Source: Geobacter sp. (GTDB lineage: Bacteria > Desulfobacterota > Desulfuromonadia > Geobacterales > Geobacteraceae). Taken from it: 64,000 nucleotides of DNA. Position numbers and translations under genes: made by a program. The DNA is taken from the NCBI GenBank assembly GCA_016177775.1, contig JACOUQ010000027.1, positions 36,268-100,267 of the forward strand. Reading direction: 5' to 3'. Of the stretch, positions 55,218 to 64,000 are shown one piece after another. How positions within the stretch are numbered: the first letter of the stretch is position 1; the number at the start of each line of letters is the position of its first letter. The notes under the pieces were generated by a model, which made no database searches, had not been told where the DNA came from, and saw only the letters and a list, made by a program, of their open reading frames with translations.

Positions 55218-55717
55218 CCGGCGTCTTCATCTCATTCTTTGCCCTGCTGGCCGTGGCCTTTGCCGCGATGGTGATGTGGCTGCGGCAACCGATGCGCGCG
55301 GCCCTTGCCCTGGTCGGCCACATGGTAAGCCTGGCGGCGATTTATGCCTGCCTCGGCGCCCATGTGGTGGCGGTCTTCCAGGTACTGATCTATGTCGGTG
55401 CGGTGATGGTCTTCATGGTCTACACCATCATGCTACTGGACGACAGGGACGCTTCCTGCCAACAACCCTGGTCCATGCTGGCGATTCCGGCCATCCTGGT
55501 CGCCGTGCTGGTAGCGGCCGCACTCTGGATGCTGGTCGGCAAGCAACCTGCCGCTGCACCCGTCGCGGGTGCGGTTGCGGGCGACATCTACACCTTTTCC
55601 GCCTTTTCCCTGGCATTCATGAAACATTACTGGTTCCACTTCGAGCTCGCCACGGTGCTGCTGCTGATCGGGGTAATCGCCGCCTGGACAGCCATCAGGG
55701 AGGGGCGCAATGGATAG
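55214..55717 (+). CDS. nuoJ: NADH-quinone oxidoreductase subunit J
   Basis: This 167-residue subunit has five hydrophobic helices and the segment FQVLIYVGAVMVFMVYTIMLL typical of NuoJ (first 20 residues: the YVGAVMVF core). It starts at GTG 55214, overlapping the nuoI stop as GTGA. The larger open frame to 55049 is a shadow of nuoI. Confidence 0.94.
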   Translation: MTGVFISFFALLAVAFAAMVMWLRQPMRAALALVGHMVSLAAIYACLGAHVVAVFQVLIYVGAVMVFMVYTIMLLDDRDASCQQPWSMLAIPAILVAVLVAAALWMLVGKQPAAAPVAGAVAGDIYTFSAFSLAFMKHYWFHFELATVLLLIGVIAAWTAIREGRNG

Positions 55718-56012
55718 ATACCAGTTCCTCATCGCTTTATCCGGCCTCATCTTTTCCATGGGACTCCTGGGGGTCGTTATCCGCAGGAATCTCCTGGTAG
55801 TGATGATGTGCCTGGAGATCATGCTGAACGCGGTTGTGCTCAGCTTCGTCACCTTCGCGGTGCGCAGCCAGACCCTCCACGGCGTGGCCATGACCTTTTT
55901 CATCTATGTGGCCGCTTCCTGCGAGATCGCCCTGGCCATGGCCATCGTGGTGCTGCTGGTTAAGCGCCGCGGCACGCTCGACCTCTCCGCCCACCAGGAA
56001 CTGAAGGGATAG
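55710..56012 (+). CDS. nuoK: NADH-quinone oxidoreductase subunit K
   Basis: The 100-residue three-helix subunit (MrpC-like) has the membrane glutamates in CLEIMLNAV and ASCEIALAMAIVV that take part in the proton path. It overlaps the end of nuoJ by 8 bases. Confidence 0.96.
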   Translation: MDRYQFLIALSGLIFSMGLLGVVIRRNLLVVMMCLEIMLNAVVLSFVTFAVRSQTLHGVAMTFFIYVAASCEIALAMAIVVLLVKRRGTLDLSAHQELKG

Positions 56013-56015
56013 GGA

Positions 56016-57921
<1,906 letters not shown>

Positions 57922-57929
<8 letters not shown>

Positions 57930-59520
57930 TTCCGCAACCGTCCGGGTCCAGCGTACCATGCCGGGGTTCGGCGCACTCCTCTGGTCCTCGGTTTTCAAAA
58001 GTTCCGGCCTGCACCGCATCGGCGCCATGCTGCTGATGCTGTCGATCCTGGCGCTCTCGGCCGGCATCTTCCTCAACTTCGACGGAACTGCCGGACCCAG
58101 CCTGATGGAAATAAATATCCCCTGGATCGATTCCCTCGGGATCAATTTCCACCTGGCAGTGGACGGGCTGAACGTCTACCTGCTGCTGCTGACCGCCATC
58201 CTCTTTCCGGTGGTCCTGGCCTGCTCGTGGAGCGCGGCCCCCTCCCGAAGCCGCATATTCCTCGCGCTCATGCTCCTTCTGGAGCTGGGGCTCATCGGCA
58301 CCTTCCTCTCCCAGAACCTGATGCTCTTCTTCATCTTCTGGGAAGCGGTCCTGATCCCGATGTTCATCATGATCCTGGTCTATGGCGGCGAGCGGGCGCG
58401 TGAAGCGGCCATGACCTTTTTCCTATACACCCTGGCGGGGAGCGTCCTCCTTCTGGCGGCCGTGATCCTGCTCGGGGTGGAGTCGCTCCACCAGACCGGG
58501 CAGTGGTCCTTCGAGTTCTCGACCCTTTATGGCCTCCAGCTCGGCTGGGGGACCCAGCTCTTCGTCTTCATTGCCGTGGTGCTCGCCTGCGCCATCAAGT
58601 GCCCGATCTTCCCGTTCCATTCCTGGCTGCCGCTCGCCTACTGCGAGGCTCCATTCGCCGGGACAGCGCTCATGGCCGGCGCCCTCTCCAAGATGGGGGC
58701 ATTCGGCCTTCTGAAGCTCGCCCTGCCGCTCGCTCCCCAGGTCTCAGCCGTCATGGCACCTGCCATGGTGCTGCTGGCCGTGGTCAGCATCCTTTACGGC
58801 GCGGTTCTGGCGCTCCGGCAGGATGATTTCAAGAGGCTGGTGGCATATTCATCCCTCAGCCACATGGGGTACATCGTCCTCGGGATATTCAGCTTCCAAC
58901 AGACCGCGCTCCATGGCTCGCTCTTCCAGATGCTGAGCCACGGCCTGTCGGTCGCCGGCCTCTTCCTGATGCTGGGCCTTCTGGAGCAGCGCGTGGGCGC
59001 CTCATACAGGAACCTTACCGCCCTTGCCGGCCAGGCGCCCCGCCTGGCGGTGGTCCTGATGCTCTTCATCCTCACCTCGGTGGCGCTCCCGCTCACCAGC
59101 GGCTTCACCTCCGAGTTCCTGATCCTGTTCGGCGCGTTCCAGCACGGCATGGCCACATGGCAGGCCGGTTCCGGCACGCTGCCATTGATCGCCACGGTTA
59201 TCGCCTGCTCCGGCATGGTGCTCGGCGCCGGCTACATGCTCCGGTTCGCCCGGGTCATCCTGTTCGGCAAGGGGAGCGGCCTCGGCATCCATGACCTGAA
59301 ACCGCGGGAGGCCGTCGCCTTCCTGCCGCTCCTCCTGTTGATCGTCTGGGTCGGTGTCTGGCCGGCCCCGATCATGGCGAAGGCACAGGCTGCGGTGACG
59401 CAGTTGACTGCTCAGGTGACCGACTTCAAACACCCCATCCCCCTCCTGGCCTCCCCCTTGAAGGTGGAGGAAAAGGTGGAGGAAAATGTAATGAACAACG
59501 GGGGCGCCAATGGCCGCTGA
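57922..59520 (+). CDS. nuoM: NADH-quinone oxidoreductase subunit M
   Basis: This 532-residue antiporter-like subunit has the glutamate in FFIFWEAVLIPMFIMI and the lysine in ACAIKCPIFPFHSWLP. The N-terminal 30 residues before the first helix are longer than usual. It overlaps nuoL by 8 bases and nuoN by 11 bases. Confidence 0.96.
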
Positions 59521-60883
59521 TCTTTTCTACGCCCTTCTGCCTGAGCATATCCTCCTCGCCCTCATCCTCGTTCTGATGACCCTGGAGATTCTGGGGGCTG
59601 ACCGGAAGCTCGCCAATTGCGTCTTCACCATTTCGGTTGCCGTGGGTTGCTGCGTGCTGCTGGTCCAGCTTGGCCAGGGGCATACTGCTACCGTGGTGCC
59701 GGGAGAGATAATCGTCGACCGCTTCGCCCTCCTGGCCCGCCTCACGATCCTCGGCTGCGGGCTGGTCCTCGGGCTCTGTTCCCTCACGACCTCAGGCACC
59801 TTCAAGTTCTGGATGCTCCTATCTTCCTCCCTTCTGGGGGGGATGCTCATAATGGAAAGCGCCGGTTTCATCTCCATGTTCATCGGGATCGAGATGCTCT
59901 CGCTTCCCGCCTTCGCCCTGATGGTGCATGGCTGCGGCGCCTCCAGCGCCAGCGAGGGGGCGTTCAAGTATCTCCTCATGTCGTCGGTGGCAAGCGCCCT
60001 GATCCTCTTCGGCCTGTCCCTCGGCTACGGAGCCACCGGGAACCTCTCGGTCGCCGATTTCGCCGCGGCCCTTCAGGCAGGCGGAGCGCACATCACAACT
60101 GCCGGTATCATCATCCTCTCCGGCTTCTTCCTCAAGGCAGCGGTCTTCCCGTTCCACGGTTGGGCTCCCGATGCCTATTCCAGCGCGCGGCTCCCGGTAA
60201 CTGCATTCCTCGCCTCCATCATCAAGGGGGCCGTGGTCCTCGGCCTGGTGCGGATTCTTGGCACACTGACACTCAATTCGGAAACTGTCGCCGTCGTCGC
60301 CGTGCTGTCCGTGCTCTCCATCTTCTACGGGAACATCACTGCCATCCGCCAGGTGGCCTTCAAGAGGATGCTAGCCTATTCCTCCATCGCCCATGCCGGC
60401 TACATGGTCTTCGCCCTGACCGACAACACCGGCGGCACGGTAGAGGCGCTCCTTTACTACGTGGCGGTCTACGCGGTCACCACCATCGTTGCCTGCACCA
60501 GCTTCTCCCTCCTTGTCAACGGGGAAAAAGACGACCTGGAGCCGCTTGACGGCGCCTTCCACTCGCGCCCGCTGCCAGCCACCCTCCTGGCCCTTTCCGT
60601 TCTGTCCCTGGCCGGGATTCCGCCCCTTCCCGGTTTCCTGGCCAAGTTCTTCATCTTCAAGTCCGTAATTGCCTCGGGCTACCTGGTTCCGGCCCTCCTG
60701 GCCTTTAGCGGAAGCTACATCGGGGTCGTCTTTTACCTGCGGATAGTCTTCCGTCTCTTCAAGCCCGCCCCTCTCCCTTTGTCCGCGCAAACCTCCCCCC
60801 GCAGCGGCTGGACCTTGGGGGGCGTACTGCTGGGGGCCATGCTCCTGACACTCTTCACCCTCGTTCCCGGCGTATTTCACTGA
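59510..60883 (+). CDS. nuoN: NADH-quinone oxidoreductase subunit N
   Basis: The 457-residue antiporter-like subunit ends the operon. MFIGIEMLSLPAFALM holds the glutamate, FFLKAAVFPFHGWAPDAY the lysine, and MLAYSSIAHAGYM the discontinuous-helix region. A REP-like hairpin follows the stop; no strong T-tailed terminator is seen. Confidence 0.96.
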   Translation: MAADLFYALLPEHILLALILVLMTLEILGADRKLANCVFTISVAVGCCVLLVQLGQGHTATVVPGEIIVDRFALLARLTILGCGLVLGLCSLTTSGTFKFWMLLSSSLLGGMLIMESAGFISMFIGIEMLSLPAFALMVHGCGASSASEGAFKYLLMSSVASALILFGLSLGYGATGNLSVADFAAALQAGGAHITTAGIIILSGFFLKAAVFPFHGWAPDAYSSARLPVTAFLASIIKGAVVLGLVRILGTLTLNSETVAVVAVLSVLSIFYGNITAIRQVAFKRMLAYSSIAHAGYMVFALTDNTGGTVEALLYYVAVYAVTTIVACTSFSLLVNGEKDDLEPLDGAFHSRPLPATLLALSVLSLAGIPPLPGFLAKFFIFKSVIASGYLVPALLAFSGSYIGVVFYLRIVFRLFKPAPLPLSAQTSPRSGWTLGGVLLGAMLLTLFTLVPGVFH

Positions 60884-60899
60884 TTCTTCCCCTGGCACC

Positions 60900-60946
60900 G
60901 TAGGAGCGCCTTCAGGCGCGATAATCGCGGCTAAAACCGCTCCTAC
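60900..60946. repeat. GTAGGAGCG REP-like hairpin after nuoN
   Basis: Outer arms GTAGGAGCG/CGCTCCTAC enclose smaller GCGCC and GCGG hairpins. It may act as the 3' end of the nuo transcript. Confidence 0.75.
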
Positions 60947-60963
60947 AATTTTAGCGGGTATCC

Positions 60964-61779
60964 ATGCAGATCGACCAGTTCAAGCAAAACGACATTGACC
61001 GCTTCATGACGCTCGCCAAGGCGGAGGGATGGATCTGCGATCGGTGGGAACTCGACTTTCTCTTCAACGCCTTCCCCCAGGGATGCCTGGTGGCGCGGCG
61101 GTGGGATATTCCGGTCGGGTTCGTCACATCGATAAAGTACGGCAACAGCGGCTGGATCGGGAACCTGGTCGTGCGGGAACAGTTCCGCGGCCAGGGAATC
61201 GGCAGCATGCTCATGAAGGGCGCTCTCGCGGCCCTGGAAGATGCCGGGGCCGAGACAGTCTGGCTGACCGCCTCCCTTGCCGGAAAGCCGATATACGAGT
61301 CCCTCGGCTTCAGGTCAGTTGACGTGATCAACCGATGGGTCGGCAGGGGGATGGGCGACGAGGAAGAGTATCACTCTGCGAGGGGGAATATTTCCCGCGA
61401 CGAGATACTTGACATAGACCGGGCAGGATGGGGGGACCGGCGGGAAGCCATTATCGACCTCAGCATGGAGCGGGGACGGGTCTTCTCCACCAGCGGCGCG
61501 TTCCTGGTGAGCCAGTCCTGGCCAGATGGGGTCCAGCTCGGCCCTTGGGGGGGGAACGACGGCGGCGCCCTGCTTCTGCTGGAGGAAGCCCTGGCCGAGG
61601 CAGGCTGGGAGAACAAGATATTTCTCGATGCCCCACTGGCCAACAGCGCCCTCACATCCATCCTTCTGGGAATGGGGTTTGCGATACGGGGAACAACGCT
61701 TCTCATGTGCAGGGGCAAAGCGCAGGACTATGCGCCCGGGCGGGTCTACGCCCTTGCCAGCATGGGGAGCATGGGGTAG
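60964..61779 (+). CDS. GNAT-family N-acetyltransferase
   Basis: The 271-residue protein has an N-terminal GNAT domain with the acetyl-CoA loop VVREQFRGQGIGSMLMKGAL (near residues 63-82) and an ESLGFRSVDVINRWV segment. A second, weaker acetyltransferase-like half follows (AGWGDRREAIIDLS, FLVSQSWPDGVQLGPWGG). The acceptor is unknown. It follows the nuo operon on the same strand after a REP hairpin. Confidence 0.85.
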   Translation: MQIDQFKQNDIDRFMTLAKAEGWICDRWELDFLFNAFPQGCLVARRWDIPVGFVTSIKYGNSGWIGNLVVREQFRGQGIGSMLMKGALAALEDAGAETVWLTASLAGKPIYESLGFRSVDVINRWVGRGMGDEEEYHSARGNISRDEILDIDRAGWGDRREAIIDLSMERGRVFSTSGAFLVSQSWPDGVQLGPWGGNDGGALLLLEEALAEAGWENKIFLDAPLANSALTSILLGMGFAIRGTTLLMCRGKAQDYAPGRVYALASMGSMG

Positions 61780-61783
61780 GCGG

Positions 61784-62083
61784 ATGAAAAAAACGATATG
61801 GTACCGATTGACCCTCAACAGCGCGGAAGTGGCCGCCGGCGAAGTAGAAAAGCGCAAGGCCGCTTTTGACGAGGCTTTTACAGCCGCCCGCGCCCCGCGC
61901 ATGATGGCCCTTTTTCAGCAGTCCCGCCAGGACGGCGGCATAGATCTCTTCCTCACCCCCGAGTGCATCGATGACGCTCCGCAGCTCATCGACGAGTGGG
62001 GGTGCACCCCCTGCGATCGGCCTTCCATGGCCGGGCTCTTCCTCCTGGTCGGTCACAACGAGATGACCTACTACATGCCTTGA
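61784..62083 (+). CDS. Conserved-looking small hypothetical protein
   Basis: This 99-residue soluble protein (IWYRLTLNSAEVAAGEVEKRK, with ECIDDAPQLIDEWGCTPCDRP later) matches no family I can name. It starts 4 bases after the acetyltransferase stop with a GTAGGCGG site, so the two form one unit. The frame upstream of 61784 is inside the acetyltransferase gene. Confidence 0.65.
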   Translation: MKKTIWYRLTLNSAEVAAGEVEKRKAAFDEAFTAARAPRMMALFQQSRQDGGIDLFLTPECIDDAPQLIDEWGCTPCDRPSMAGLFLLVGHNEMTYYMP

Positions 62084-62109
62084 ACATCCCCCGCATCATC
62101 AAGTAATGC

Positions 62110-62227
62110 TTCCCTCTCCCTGAGGACCCACGGGCCTAAAGGAGAGGGTCAGGGTGAGGGGGAAAAGTGAACAGTTGCCCCCTCATCCGGCCTTCGGCCA
62201 CCTTCTCCCTTGAGGGAGAAGGGTCAG
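62110..62227. repeat. CTCTCCC/GGGAGAG compound inverted repeat
   Basis: CCCTCTCCC pairs with GGAGAGGG, and downstream CCCCCTCA and CTTCTCCCTTGAGGGAGAAG form further hairpins with the GTGAGGGGG segment. It is a common environmental-bacterial repeat type filling the spacer before the carotenoid-oxygenase gene. Confidence 0.7.
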
Positions 62228-62305
62228 CTACAATATCTGCACAATCTCCAACGCCCCGCCTCAAGATGGTATACTGAACACATATATCACTCCAGGTGGT
62301 GACAC

Positions 62306-63853
62306 ATGCTCACACGCCGCGATTTTCTGCGCCTGACCGGCGGGGCCGGGATGGCCCTGGCCCTGCCGGGGTGCGCCATGAGCCCGCCGCTCCGCCGTGA
62401 GAACTTCCATGACTTCGGTGACGAGGACCATCCCTACCTTGGTCTGGCCACCTCCCTCCCCGAGGAGCACGATTACGAGGCCCAGGTTGATGGACGCCTC
62501 CCAACCGAGCTTCGCGGGACATTCTACCGCATCGGCCCCGGCCTGTTCGACCGGGGGGGGCTGCGCAAGCGGACCCTCCTCGACGGCGACGGCATGGTCC
62601 AGTCGTTCACCTTCCACGACAGTGGGGTGCGCTTCCGCAACCGCTTCGTCCGGACAAAGCGCTATGTGGATGAGGAGGCCGCCGGGCGGTTCATCTATCC
62701 ATCCTGGTGCACCCAGGCGCCGGGCGGATTCTGGGCCAATTTCTTCAAGGCCGACGACGTCTCGAGCCAGGCCGGGATCACGGTCTACTGGCGCAACGGC
62801 AAGCTCTTCGCCTTCGACGAGGGGAGCTTCCCCTACGAGCTCGACCCGGAAACCCTCGATACCGTCGGCCAGACCACCTTCGGACTCCCCCCCGAGCTGA
62901 CCATGTACGCGGCCCACTCCCGGATGGACCCGCTAAACGGCGAATGGCTCCATTTCGGGGTCCGTTTCGGCCCGAAACCGACCCTCCACGTCACCATTTT
63001 CGGGCCGGACGGAAAACTGCGGAACCACCGCTCCATCCCCTACCCGCGCTACGTCTACATGCACGACTGGTTCGTTTCCGACCGACACGTGATAATCAAC
63101 CTCCAGCCGGTGGTGATCCATTTCTGGGGATTCCTCTTCGGATTCAGGAGCATGATCGAGTCCCTGCGCTGGGAGCCGGAACAGGGGAACCTGCTGATCG
63201 TGATGGAGCGGGAAGGGAATAATCCGCCGGTCCTCATCGAAACGCCCCCCTTCTTCATGTGGCACTCCATCAACGCATTCGAGGAAAAGGGGGAGATCGT
63301 CGCCGACTTCATCGGCTACGACAGCCCGGATTACCTGGTCGGGAAAAATTCGGTCGTTTCCGCGGTGGTGACCGGCCGAAAGCCCGAGATCCGTTCCCCC
63401 GGCATTGTCCGGCGCTGGCGGATCGATCCGGTAAGCAAGCGCATCCGCCAGGAGACCATAGCCGGTGGTAGCTGCGAATGGCCGCGGGTGAACGAGCTTT
63501 TCCGCTGCCACCCATACCGCGTGGCCTACATGATCAAATGCCGCGGTGACGAATTTTACTGGTCGATCCTCACCCGGGTGGACATGGCGACCGGCAATAC
63601 GGTTGATTACGATTTCGGCAGCGGTCGCTACTGCACCGAGCCGGTCTTCATCCCACTTCCCGGCCACATCTACCGCGCCGACGACCCCATGGAGAAAGGG
63701 TGGCTTGTTACCGAGGTCTACGACAGCTCCACCAGGAAGAGCCACCTGGCGATCCTTCGGGCCGAGAACATCGCCGCTGGGCCGGTCGCCAGGATACAAC
63801 TCACCCATCACGTTCCGTTCAGCTTTCATGGGTGGTGGCATGGGAGGGGGTAG
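62306..63853 (+). CDS. Exported carotenoid-oxygenase-family protein
   Basis: The 515-residue protein starts with a twin-arginine-like signal (TRRDFLRLTGG) leading into ALPGC, so it is probably a Tat-exported lipoprotein. The remainder is a carotenoid cleavage oxygenase/RPE65-like propeller. Histidines that bind iron in the family appear in AAHSRMDP, YMHDWFVSDRH, MWHSINAFEE and the C-terminal SFHGWW. Known members split carotenoids or stilbenes with O2. In an organism of anaerobic lifestyle the substrate is unclear. No carotenoid synthesis gene is near. Confidence 0.88.
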   Translation: MLTRRDFLRLTGGAGMALALPGCAMSPPLRRENFHDFGDEDHPYLGLATSLPEEHDYEAQVDGRLPTELRGTFYRIGPGLFDRGGLRKRTLLDGDGMVQSFTFHDSGVRFRNRFVRTKRYVDEEAAGRFIYPSWCTQAPGGFWANFFKADDVSSQAGITVYWRNGKLFAFDEGSFPYELDPETLDTVGQTTFGLPPELTMYAAHSRMDPLNGEWLHFGVRFGPKPTLHVTIFGPDGKLRNHRSIPYPRYVYMHDWFVSDRHVIINLQPVVIHFWGFLFGFRSMIESLRWEPEQGNLLIVMEREGNNPPVLIETPPFFMWHSINAFEEKGEIVADFIGYDSPDYLVGKNSVVSAVVTGRKPEIRSPGIVRRWRIDPVSKRIRQETIAGGSCEWPRVNELFRCHPYRVAYMIKCRGDEFYWSILTRVDMATGNTVDYDFGSGRYCTEPVFIPLPGHIYRADDPMEKGWLVTEVYDSSTRKSHLAILRAENIAAGPVARIQLTHHVPFSFHGWWHGRG

Positions 63854-64000
63854 TAATGAACCTGATTAGCATCGCACCCCGCCCCGTCGGGGGTTTGTCT
63901 TAGAGTAACTTGCTGTTTTCCTCGGGATCCGATATTTTTGCTTCGGCAGCCGGGGTGAGGAGGCCGCTTTCACATTGGTGCCCTGTGCCCGTCGATTAGC
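63854..64000. other. Non-coding end of window
   Basis: A short G/C hairpin (CCCCGCCCCGTCGGGGG, 63881-63897) follows the carotenoid-oxygenase gene. I see no gene in the remainder. Confidence 0.5.

Overview
The window reads as chromosomal DNA of a Geobacteraceae-type deltaproteobacterium (Desulfuromonadia). I infer this from gene content: a fused nifE-nifN gene, nifX and ferredoxin genes near a full 14-gene nuo operon, sigma-54 nif promoters followed by terminator-bearing leaders, and a four-subunit cytosolic [NiFe] hydrogenase. No species is claimed.

Layout. 1-5.3 kb (minus strand): a PhnA-like zinc ribbon protein, a DUF1059 protein, an exported cupin, and sucB/sucA for 2-oxoglutarate dehydrogenase. 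5.4-7.0 kb: cobO, an SRPBCC protein and a TPR protein. 7.05-9.6 kb: three translationally coupled genes for the beta, gamma and delta subunits of an NAD(P)-linked (group 3b-like) hydrogenase. The alpha (NiFe) subunit lies only at 18.4 kb, so the operon is split by about 8.7 kb of accessory DNA. That DNA holds a Ser/Thr kinase with 14 WD40 blades, an FRG-domain protein, a small membrane protein, a Clp-type double AAA+ ATPase and an antisense VapBC-type pair. This cassette is the best candidate in the window for an undescribed system. 19.8-23.3 kb: a membrane-anchored NERD protein, a class I glutamine amidotransferase and NhaA.

23.3-47.3 kb is the nitrogen-fixation region: nifHDK, then a block of two TetR-regulated units (AcuI-like reductase with two flavoproteins; an RND efflux pump), then nifEN, two nifX-like genes around a ferredoxin, draT, a degenerate-receiver PP2C phosphatase, draG and nifB. 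Three sigma-54 promoters precede nifH, nifEN and nifB. Each is followed by a leader with an intrinsic terminator whose 5' arm carries the same GCAAAGGCGC sequence, which points to ANTAR-type antitermination. DraT/DraG, with the target arginine present in NifH, add post-translational control.

47.5-60.9 kb is a complete nuoA-N operon for respiratory complex I, with an unusually short NuoG. The end holds a GNAT acetyltransferase, a small hypothetical protein and an exported carotenoid-oxygenase-family protein.

Hairpin-forming dispersed repeats of several families occur throughout, including inside the nif and nuo operons and within the sucB coding region. I saw no rRNA, tRNA or CRISPR array. 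Base-composition remarks are by eye, not computed.
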